Origin: Deltaproteobacteria bacterium
GTDB taxonomy: Bacteria; Desulfobacterota; Deferrimicrobia; Deferrimicrobiales; Deferrimicrobiaceae
NCBI GenBank assembly: GCA_003513855.1
Contig: DOTC01000187.1
Coordinates: 13,406-23,599, forward strand
Direction: 5' to 3'
DNA: 10,194 nucleotides
In this document: piece by piece, positions 1 through 6,249 of the stretch
Position numbering within the stretch: position 1 is the first letter of the stretch
Layout: every line of letters starts with the position of its first letter
Notes under the pieces: model-generated
The model's database searches: none
Seen by the model: the letters and a program-made list of their open reading frames with translations, nothing else
What the model was told of the DNA's origin: nothing
Translations under genes and position numbers: made by a program

Positions 1-342
1 GGGCACAGCATCGAGTGCCGCATCAATGCGGAGGACTCCGAGACGTTCACGCCGTCGCCGGGGCAGGTCACGTCGTGCGTGTTCCCCGGGGGATTCGGGG
101 TCCGCGTCGACACGGGGATCTACCCCGGCTACACGATCCCCTCCACGTACGACTCCCTCCTCGGCAAGCTGGTGGTGCACGGGGAGGACCGGAACGAGGC
201 GATCATGCGGATGCGGCGGGCTCTCGAGGAGATGAGGATCGAAGGGGTGAAAACGACGATCGACTTCCACAAGAAGCTGATGATGGATTCGGATTTCACC
301 GAAGGTCGTTTGTGGACCAAGTTCGTCGAAAAAAGGGCATAA
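1..342 (+). CDS. accC: Biotin carboxylase subunit of acetyl-CoA carboxylase, C-terminal fragment
   Basis: This is the last 113 residues of biotin carboxylase, which uses ATP and bicarbonate to carboxylate biotin on the carrier protein AccB, the first half-reaction of acetyl-CoA carboxylase in fatty acid synthesis (cytoplasmic). The frame is open from base 1 to TAA at 340-342, so the ATP-grasp core lies upstream of the window. Visible family signatures are ECRINAED at fragment residues 5-12, PGGFGVR at 29-35 and YDSLLGKL at 50-57, followed by the usual helical tail with an EGVKTT segment. The Arg in ECRINAED corresponds to the E. coli active-site Arg338 by my alignment from memory. The full protein is normally about 450 residues. 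Pyruvate carboxylase subunit A or another acyl-CoA carboxylase biotin carboxylase shares this fold; the short tail ending soon after the domain and the absence of a fused carrier domain favour AccC. Family assignment is secure, the exact paralogue less so. Confidence 0.93.
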   Translation, partial: GHSIECRINAEDSETFTPSPGQVTSCVFPGGFGVRVDTGIYPGYTIPSTYDSLLGKLVVHGEDRNEAIMRMRRALEEMRIEGVKTTIDFHKKLMMDSDFTEGRLWTKFVEKRA

Positions 343-353
343 TGGGCGAAGGG

Positions 354-376
354 CCCGCCGGGCATACCCGGGCGGG
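354..376 (+). other. GC-rich hairpin between accC and the TPR gene
   Basis: CCCGCCGGG (354-362) and CCCGGGCGGG (367-376) can fold into a stem of nine base pairs with one bulged G and a CATA loop. No T-run follows; instead a Shine-Dalgarno comes within about 5 nt. It is therefore not a normal intrinsic terminator and could be a transcript-stabilising or translation-modulating hairpin, or simply a product of GC-rich composition. The fold was drawn by hand without an energy calculation. Confidence 0.35.
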
Positions 377-380
377 GCGC

Positions 381-387
381 AGGGAGG
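381..387 (+). promoter_or_regulatory. Shine-Dalgarno that fixes a TTG start
   Basis: AGGGAGG at 381-387 lies 9 nt before TTG at 397. In this frame, no ATG, GTG or other TTG occurs between the accC stop (340-342) and 397, and the next ATG is 42 codons further in, so this site decides the start of the TPR gene. Confidence 0.75.
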
Positions 388-396
388 GCTGATCGG

Positions 397-1695
397 TTGG
401 GTCTGTTCGATTCTTTCAAGAGGAAGTTTTCATCGACGGAGGGAGAGACCCGATCCTCCCTGTCCAGAAAGGTCCAGGAGTCCCCGCAGGATGCGCAGGC
501 ACGGCAGAAGCTGGGACTCTTCATGCTGCGGCATGGGGAGATGGTCGAGGGGAACGATCAGCTCGCGAGGGCGGCCATCCTGTACGAAAAAGGCGGGTTC
601 ACCACCAAGGCCATCGCCGTCCTCCGGCAGATGATCAAGAACGACCCGGGCAACATCGATTTTCATCGCTGGCTCATCCGTCTGCTCGTCCTGCACGGGC
701 TTACCGCGGACGCGCTGGGCGAATTGCAGAAGATCGCCACCGGAGGGATCCGGTTCGCCTCCGACGAGCAGAGGCTCGATTTCTACCGGGGAGTCTCGCA
801 AAACCTGCCGGACAGCCCTCTCCCCTTCCTCCTCGTCGCCGACGTCTACCTGCACCAGAGGAAGACGTTCGAGGCCGTCAGCGAGATGGCGAAGGCCGTC
901 CCTCTCGCCGTCTCCCCCACGATGGAGAAAGAGTTTGCCGGGAGGATGAACTCCCTTTTGGCTCTGACGGCTGAACACCCGGAGCTTTTCGAGTCCTGCG
1001 GCTTCCTGTGGGTCGCCGCGGGGAAGCGCGAGGAGGCCCTGCCGTGCCTGCAGCAGGCGGCAGACCATGCGCGCAGCGCGGGACAAACGGACCGCGGAGA
1101 GGAGGCGGATCGGATCATCTCCGCACTGCTGAAAGAGGAAAAGACGGCGGCGATCGCGGGAGCGATGTCCTTCGGCGAGGCCATGCGCAGGCTCACGGAA
1201 CCCGAGCCCCCCGCTCCCCCGCCTGCGGACGAGGAGGAAAAAGCCCGGCCCGAGGAGGAGGGCGAGGATGCAAAGATTCTCCAGAGCGCCGTGGAGAAGC
1301 TTCGGGCGAAAGTGAAGGAAGAGATCGGGGAGTCCGACCCGGAGGCCCGGTACAACCTCGGAATCGCATACAAGGAGATGGGCCTCCTGGACGAGGCGGT
1401 GGAGGAATTCCGCCTCTCCCGGTCGAAGCCGGCGCTGTTCCTGGGGGCGTCGTGCCTCCTTGCCGAGACGTTCGCCGAGAAAGGGGACATCGACACGGCG
1501 CTCCAGACCCTCAACGAGGTGCTTGCATCGGACGGCATCAGCCCCGAGGAATCCATCGATGTCCGGTACCAGATGGCGGTTCTCCTGTCACGGATCGGAA
1601 AGGAGGAGGAGGCGAAGGAGATCTTCCTCTCCCTTTACGAGTCCTCCCCGGACTACCGGGATCTTCAGGACCGTGTCCGGAAGTTCCAGGGGTGA
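397..1695 (+). CDS. TPR-repeat protein of unknown function
   Basis: This 432-residue protein has no signal peptide or membrane segment and is probably cytoplasmic. It is built mostly from amphipathic helical pairs. TPR-like repeats occupy roughly residues 32-115, and three clearer units lie near 313-346 (containing ARYNLGIAYKEMGLLDEA), 350-380 and 386-422. A low-complexity Pro/Glu-rich linker at about 268-290 separates the two helical halves. TPR arrays bind protein partners, so a scaffolding or adaptor role is reasonable, but no substrate or partner can be named from sequence. The start is TTG at 397, giving MGLFDSFKRKF, supported by the upstream AGGGAGG. The gene begins 54 nt after accC on the same strand with no terminator between them, so cotranscription is likely, although this does not prove a link to fatty acid synthesis. 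The conserved-looking N-terminus (LFDSFKRKF) might be an amphipathic membrane-touching helix; that is speculation. Confidence 0.85.
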   Translation: MGLFDSFKRKFSSTEGETRSSLSRKVQESPQDAQARQKLGLFMLRHGEMVEGNDQLARAAILYEKGGFTTKAIAVLRQMIKNDPGNIDFHRWLIRLLVLHGLTADALGELQKIATGGIRFASDEQRLDFYRGVSQNLPDSPLPFLLVADVYLHQRKTFEAVSEMAKAVPLAVSPTMEKEFAGRMNSLLALTAEHPELFESCGFLWVAAGKREEALPCLQQAADHARSAGQTDRGEEADRIISALLKEEKTAAIAGAMSFGEAMRRLTEPEPPAPPPADEEEKARPEEEGEDAKILQSAVEKLRAKVKEEIGESDPEARYNLGIAYKEMGLLDEAVEEFRLSRSKPALFLGASCLLAETFAEKGDIDTALQTLNEVLASDGISPEESIDVRYQMAVLLSRIGKEEEAKEIFLSLYESSPDYRDLQDRVRKFQG

Positions 1696-1703
1696 GCGTC
1701 CCG

Positions 1704-1733
1704 TTGCATCGGGGGATCGGTCTGTGGTAAGAA
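1704..1733 (+). promoter_or_regulatory. Possible promoter of the tRNA-Gly gene
   Basis: TTGCAT at 1704-1709 could serve as a -35 element, with TAAGAA at 1728-1733 as a -10 element after an 18 nt spacer and a TGG extended -10 just before it (1725-1727). Both hexamers match consensus at only about three of six positions. The placement would start transcription around 1740, a few bases before the mature tRNA 5' end. The tRNA could instead be processed from read-through of the accC-TPR transcript. Confidence 0.3.
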
Positions 1734-1744
1734 ACAGAAAATAG

Positions 1745-1819
1745 GCGGGCGTAATTCAGGGGTAGAATGCAAGCTTCCCAAGCTTGACGTCGCCGGTTCG
1801 AATCCGGTCGCCCGCTCCA
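1745..1819 (+). tRNA. tRNA-Gly (anticodon CCC)
   Basis: A complete 75-nt cloverleaf reads GGG glycine codons. The acceptor stem is GCGGGCG (1745-1751) with CGCCCGC (1809-1815), all seven pairs formed. The D stem ATTC/GAAT (1754-1757, 1765-1768) closes a short AGGGGTA loop. The anticodon stem CAAGC/GCTTG (1770-1774, 1782-1786) closes the loop TTCCCAA, with anticodon CCC at 1777-1779. The T stem GCCGG/CCGGT (1792-1796, 1804-1808), one pair being G-U, carries loop TTCGAAT. The discriminator is T1816, and CCA is encoded at 1817-1819. It closely resembles bacterial tRNA-Gly(CCC) such as E. coli glyU. The surrounding genes use GGG often (for example Gly-Gly as GGG GGG), which fits the need for a dedicated CCC isoacceptor. 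Confidence 0.97.
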
Positions 1820-1845
1820 TCTTGCCATTCGTGTTCTTCCTGACG

Positions 1846-1884
1846 GCGAGGGGCCCCTTATCCGCGAGGGGCCCTTCGCTTTTT
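1846..1884 (+). terminator. Strong intrinsic terminator after tRNA-Gly
   Basis: GCGAGGGGCCCC (1846-1857) pairs with GGGGCCCTTCGC (1868-1879) over 12 base pairs, one of them G-U, around a 10-nt loop; five T residues follow directly at 1880-1884. This is a textbook Rho-independent terminator for the tRNA transcript and any read-through from upstream. Both arms come from a direct repeat, GCGAGGGGCCC at 1846-1856 and 1864-1874; because GGGGCCCC is self-complementary, the repeat can also form a hairpin. Confidence 0.9.
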
Positions 1885-1896
1885 CGCCAATTCCTC

Positions 1897-1902
1897 TATA
1901 AT
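1897..1902 (+). promoter_or_regulatory. Perfect -10 box (TATAAT) of the tamB operon
   Basis: TATAAT at 1897-1902 sits in an AT-rich island between the terminator and tamB, in otherwise GC-rich DNA. Seven bases downstream of its end is 1909, so transcription would begin within about 3 nt of the ATG at 1911. No good -35 is seen: at 17 nt spacing the hexamer is CTTCGC (1874-1879), which lies inside the terminator stem. The -10 match is exact; promoter activity is inferred. Confidence 0.6.
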
Positions 1903-1910
1903 TTGTCCTT

Positions 1911-4900
1911 ATGACGAGGCGAAGGGCGTGGTGGATCGGTCTGGGGTTCGTCCTCGTCGGACTCCTTGCCTTCGGAACCTGGCGGCTTCTCCGGGAGGTC
2001 CCCGGCCTACTGGCAAAGGCGGAGGATGCGATCCGGGGAGAGGCCGAGGCACTCGGTTTCCGGGTATCCTTCCGGGACCTGAGGTTCCACCCCCTGCATC
2101 TTCGCGTTTCCCTGCAGGATCTGGACGTCCGGGACGCTGTCGCCGATGTTCCCCTTGCCCATGCGGAATATGTCGACGTGTCGATTTCGCCTCGGCGGAT
2201 TCTGGCGGGCAAGATGCCGGTGTCCCGCATCCTCGTACGAACGTTTTCCGTTCAGGCCGGAGAGACGAACCGTCCCCTGCTGGAAAAGCTCCGCGCCTCC
2301 GGGGAGGGGGAAAAAGGGGGTCCGATCCCCGAGATTCTCCTCATCGACGGGGAGGTTCGCGTCGGTCCCCTGGGGCCGCTGGCCCGGTGGGAGGCGAGGA
2401 TCCCGAAATGTCGGATCCGGCCCGTCCGGTTCCTGGGGACGCAGGTCACGGTCGAGGTCCAGCGATCCGTTGGACGGTTGATCCTCCCGGAAGCGGGGGA
2501 GGGCAACATTCCGTTCGACGCGGCGGAGGCCGACATTTTCCTGAAGGGGAATGCCGTACGGATTCGCAAGCTTCGCGCCTCGGGGCCATCCGCGAGGGTC
2601 ACCTTGTCCGGGAAATGGGACGGGGAACGGCAAGCAGCCGACCTGCAGGGGTCGGGGGAGGCCGATATCGCGCGCTGGATGGCATCCGGCGCGCCGGGCG
2701 GGGACCTGCTCCGCCTCGCGGCGACGGAGGGGGTGCTGACGTTCTCCGCACGGCTGAAGGGGTCCCTGGAGAATCCCGAAGGATCGGGGATCGTCCAGGC
2801 GCGCGATCTTCTCCTTCCGGGAAGGACGCCGGTCGATGCGAAGGTCACCTTGGCGGTCTCGGGAAAGCAGATCCGGATGGAATCGCTTCGGGGGAAGGTG
2901 TGGGACGGAAACGTCACCGGGGACGGGATGGTCGATTTCGGCACAGGCAAAGGGGATGTCAGGCTTTCTCTGGAGGGAGCAGCGTTCGGGCAGGCGCCCT
3001 GGGATTCGTGGGGGATTCCCTGGCGTCCCGCAGGGCGGGGAAATCTGGTCGTTTCGCTCGCGGGGGGGAAGGGAAAGGTGCAAGGAACCGTTTCCCTGAA
3101 GAATCCGGGCGGGTTCGAGCGGCCGGCAGGTGCGGGAGTGCCGGCGGCGAACGTTGGGCTGCCCCTTGCGGCTGCGGCGGCCGGTGACTTCATCCCCGGG
3201 AGGGAACTGCTGGTTCGCGATCTCCGCGTGACGCTGGGGAATGCCGAAGCCACAGGCCGGGGAGCATACGTTCTGCAGAGAGGCGGACTGTCGTTCACCG
3301 GGACCGTCCTCGTTCCCCGGGGAAAGGCCGCGGAGTACGGATGGGTCTATCCCGTCTCCTGGAGCGGTCTTGCCGGCGAGTGGGAGGTTTCGGGGACCGT
3401 TGACAGCCCGCACGTGACCGCGGGGATCCGGGCCGACAAACTCGCTGCGAGAGCACTGCCTCCCCTGCCTCTCTCGGGGAAACTGGACGGGGACGTGCGC
3501 GACGTGGTCTCCTTCGTCGCGGACGTTCCTGCGGAGGTGGCGAAAGTCACTGCCGCGGGCACGATCACGGGACCCCTCTCGCCCAGGCCCTTCCTCCTGG
3601 AGTCGACCATAAGCGCGCGCGAGATCGATTTCTCCCTTGCGGGGAAATGGGGCGGCGCCGTGTTCTCTTCCCTGGGGATGGACCCTGCGGACGTAAAACG
3701 ATATGCCGCCGGGACGTCGGGGACGGGAACCGCAGACCTTCTCCTCTCGGTATCCAGGGGCGCCTATTCGCTTTCCGGGACGATCTCCTCCCCCGAACTC
3801 CGGTTGCCGAACGTCAGCGCACGGGATGTTTCCGCCTCGGGGAGTTGGGGAGAGTCGTCTTCCGGGCCCCGATGGCGATTCCGCGCAGCCGGAAAATTCG
3901 GGGACGGGACCTTTGCGCTGGAAGGGAAAGAAGAGGGAAGCGGGGGCGAGATTGCGGGGACGCTGGAGGACATCGACCTGGGGGCGGTGTCCCTTGCGAT
4001 CCGTGAAAACGGCGCCGGGATCGGCGGTCGCGCCAACCTGCACGTGAAGGCACGGACAGGCCCGATGGGATGGGAAATCGACAACGTAACCGCTTCCGCT
4101 TCCCTGCTGACCGCCGGGGAGCTGACGATCAGGGAAGTGTCGGCAGAGGGATCTCTCGGGGAATCCTCCGGCTCGCTCTCCCTCGTGTCCGCCTCCCCCC
4201 GGGTGAGAGCCTCGGCTTCCGTTCGCCGCGGTGAGGGGTGGCCGGTCTCCTTTTCGGTGAGAGCCGAAGAGATTCCGACGGGGATGCTGCTCGAAGCGTT
4301 CGGCCGGGAGGAGCCCACTGCCGGGGGAACATGGGATGCCTTGGCGGAGGGGACCGTGAACGGCGCGGACGTGCTCGAAGGAAAGGCGATGGACCCGGAC
4401 GCGGTACCCGAATTGCGGTTTACCCTGTCGGCCGCCTCTCCCTCTCTCTACGGCGTTTCCTTCGATTCGCTGCAGGCCAAAGGGAAAAAGGAAGGGGACA
4501 TCCTCACCGGGCAGATCGGAACCCGCCTGCCGGATTCGCTTCTCACCCTTTCGTTGTCCCTCCGGGAACCTTTCGGCTTCCGGGTGGACGGACCGTTCGC
4601 GGTGGGACCACCAGGCAGCTCCGCGGCCGGCGACCTCCCGGTCGCCCCGCGGGATCCGGGCGGTGCGAACGGAGAAGGGAAAGCGCGGTTCAACGTCGCC
4701 GGAAAGGTGAAGGTCGAAGGTTCGTTGGGTGCGTTGAGCCACTCCCGGGGATCTCTCGATATCGATCGGCTGGCGTTTCGTTCCGGGGGAGTCGACCTGA
4801 GTGGGGAGGGGATCAAGGTCGTGCTTTCCTCCGACGGGATCCGCTGGGCAAGCGGGACCGTGCAGACCGCCGGAAATCCCCTGCAAATCACGGGGAAGGC

Positions 4901-6239
4901 GACCTGGGCCGGGGACCTGGACGTCCATCTCGAAGGGAGTGTCCCCGCGCCGGCCATCCGGCTGGCAACCGACGTGTTCGACCGCCTGGACGGGACGGCC
5001 CGGATGAAGCTGCGGGTCACCGGGAAATGGGACGATCCTTTCGTCATCGGGACCGGTCGACTGGAAAACGGGACGTTTTCCTTCAAAAAATATGCGCAAC
5101 TCTTCGAGGAGATGAACGCCGACGCCGTGATCAGCCGGGAGAAGATCATCTTCGAGCATTTCGAGGGAAGGAGCGGAGGAGGGTACATCGACGGCCGGGG
5201 GGAACTCCCCCTCCGGTTCGCCGACGGACAGAAGATGTTCTTCTCGGTCGACTTCTTCGACATGCGATACCCCTACCCGGAGGACCTGCATCCCGTGCTC
5301 CAGGGGCACATCGAACTGATCGGGCCGGTGAACGACATTCTCGTCACGGGGGACGTGGAAGTCCAGTCGGCGCAGTACACGAAGAACGTCCGTCCCGAAC
5401 AGGCCCTGATCACCTTCCGGAGGAGGCTTGCGGACGTGAAGGCCCGCAGGGAGGAAACCGATTTCCGCATCCGGCTTGACATCGGGGCGTTTGCCGACGG
5501 GACGATCCATATCCGGAACAACCTCGCGGAGGCGGACATCAAGGGGGAGTTCCGGATCGTGGGGGACACGGACCGGGTCGTACTTCTGGGGTCCTTCGAC
5601 GTCCTGGAAGGAACCGTCGACTACGGGAAAAACCGGTACGAGTTGACGCGCGGGAGTCTGGAATTCCAGGACCCCAGGCGGAACAACCCCGGACTGGACT
5701 TCCGGGCGGTAACGAAAGAAGGGAACGTCACCATCACCGTGGATGTGTCGGGTACGCTGGACAAGATCGAGGTGGATCTTTTCTCCGACCCGCCCTACAG
5801 CAAGAACGACATCGTCAGCCTGCTTTCCCTGGGCGTCACCTCCGAGAACCTCGCAGGGGCGGGTGGTTCGGTGTCCGCAGCCGAAGCGGCGGCTTTCGCC
5901 CTCGGCCCGTACAAGGGAAGAGTGGAGGAGGGGATCCGGGACATCGTCGGCCTGGACCGGTTCGTGATCGAGCCCGCGTATTCCTCGACGGAGCAGTCCC
6001 TGGGGCCGCGGTTCACCGCCGGAAAGACGGTCGGGGAGCGCTTCTCGGTATCCGTTTCGACCACCGCGGCCGCGAACCCGGAGGGGAGAGCAGTCGCAGA
6101 GTACAGGGTCTTTGAGAACGTATACCTCCAGGGGGCCTGGAAGGGCGCCACTCCGGAGCGGGACGAAGATCTGGGGGGAGACGTAAAGATCCGGTTCCGA
6201 TACCGCCAATTCCGGGACATCTTTCGTGACACCGACTGA
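1911..6239 (+). CDS. tamB: TamB-family inner-membrane-anchored periplasmic protein (AsmA-like, DUF490 C-terminus)
   Basis: This 1442-residue protein has the TamB architecture. A basic N-terminus (MTRRR) is followed by one transmembrane helix at about residues 7-25 and then an AsmA-like beginning near 45-120. A very long beta-rich middle is rich in Gly, Ser and short alternating hydrophobic strands, as in the taco-shaped lipid-binding groove of the family. The TamB/DUF490 C-terminal domain spans from about 1040 to the end, with the LLGSFDVLEGTVDYGKNRYE stretch near 1225 and FSDPPYSKNDIVSLLSLG at 1291-1308. E. coli TamB is about 1260 residues, so this one is somewhat longer. TamB proteins span the periplasm and work with an Omp85 partner in outer-membrane protein assembly or anterograde phospholipid transport. 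The partner gene follows and overlaps its 3' end. ATG 1911 is the only usable start: an in-frame TAA is at 1899-1901, no other start codon lies between, and there is no Shine-Dalgarno. Confidence 0.92.
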   Translation: MTRRRAWWIGLGFVLVGLLAFGTWRLLREVPGLLAKAEDAIRGEAEALGFRVSFRDLRFHPLHLRVSLQDLDVRDAVADVPLAHAEYVDVSISPRRILAGKMPVSRILVRTFSVQAGETNRPLLEKLRASGEGEKGGPIPEILLIDGEVRVGPLGPLARWEARIPKCRIRPVRFLGTQVTVEVQRSVGRLILPEAGEGNIPFDAAEADIFLKGNAVRIRKLRASGPSARVTLSGKWDGERQAADLQGSGEADIARWMASGAPGGDLLRLAATEGVLTFSARLKGSLENPEGSGIVQARDLLLPGRTPVDAKVTLAVSGKQIRMESLRGKVWDGNVTGDGMVDFGTGKGDVRLSLEGAAFGQAPWDSWGIPWRPAGRGNLVVSLAGGKGKVQGTVSLKNPGGFERPAGAGVPAANVGLPLAAAAAGDFIPGRELLVRDLRVTLGNAEATGRGAYVLQRGGLSFTGTVLVPRGKAAEYGWVYPVSWSGLAGEWEVSGTVDSPHVTAGIRADKLAARALPPLPLSGKLDGDVRDVVSFVADVPAEVAKVTAAGTITGPLSPRPFLLESTISAREIDFSLAGKWGGAVFSSLGMDPADVKRYAAGTSGTGTADLLLSVSRGAYSLSGTISSPELRLPNVSARDVSASGSWGESSSGPRWRFRAAGKFGDGTFALEGKEEGSGGEIAGTLEDIDLGAVSLAIRENGAGIGGRANLHVKARTGPMGWEIDNVTASASLLTAGELTIREVSAEGSLGESSGSLSLVSASPRVRASASVRRGEGWPVSFSVRAEEIPTGMLLEAFGREEPTAGGTWDALAEGTVNGADVLEGKAMDPDAVPELRFTLSAASPSLYGVSFDSLQAKGKKEGDILTGQIGTRLPDSLLTLSLSLREPFGFRVDGPFAVGPPGSSAAGDLPVAPRDPGGANGEGKARFNVAGKVKVEGSLGALSHSRGSLDIDRLAFRSGGVDLSGEGIKVVLSSDGIRWASGTVQTAGNPLQITGKATWAGDLDVHLEGSVPAPAIRLATDVFDRLDGTARMKLRVTGKWDDPFVIGTGRLENGTFSFKKYAQLFEEMNADAVISREKIIFEHFEGRSGGGYIDGRGELPLRFADGQKMFFSVDFFDMRYPYPEDLHPVLQGHIELIGPVNDILVTGDVEVQSAQYTKNVRPEQALITFRRRLADVKARREETDFRIRLDIGAFADGTIHIRNNLAEADIKGEFRIVGDTDRVVLLGSFDVLEGTVDYGKNRYELTRGSLEFQDPRRNNPGLDFRAVTKEGNVTITVDVSGTLDKIEVDLFSDPPYSKNDIVSLLSLGVTSENLAGAGGSVSAAEAAAFALGPYKGRVEEGIRDIVGLDRFVIEPAYSSTEQSLGPRFTAGKTVGERFSVSVSTTAAANPEGRAVAEYRVFENVYLQGAWKGATPERDEDLGGDVKIRFRYRQFRDIFRDTD

Positions 6240-6249
6240 GGGGAGGGGG
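6226..6249 (+). promoter_or_regulatory. tamB/Omp85 overlap with GTG start and purine-rich tract
   Basis: The Omp85 gene begins at GTG 6226, inside the last codons of tamB, whose TGA is at 6237-6239. This 14-nt overlap suggests translational coupling. The region upstream of GTG has only a weak Shine-Dalgarno (CCGGGAC near 6213). A much stronger purine tract, GGGGAGGGGG at 6240-6249, lies just after the GTG and could help re-seat terminating ribosomes. No ATG, GTG or TTG in frame follows it at a proper distance; ATT at 6262 is the only near-cognate codon. GTG is preferred because it supplies the basic residues of the signal peptide. Confidence 0.55.

Noticed and set aside
15..392. A 125-codon plus-strand frame overlapping the end of accC
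   Set aside because: It is out of frame with the well-supported biotin carboxylase and has an Arg/Gly/His-rich composition typical of shifted GC-rich reading.
1745..1819. The tRNA-Gly 3' end as an attachment site for an integrated element
   Set aside because: No second copy of the tRNA 3' segment and no integrase or other mobile gene is seen in the window; downstream genes are housekeeping-type envelope genes.
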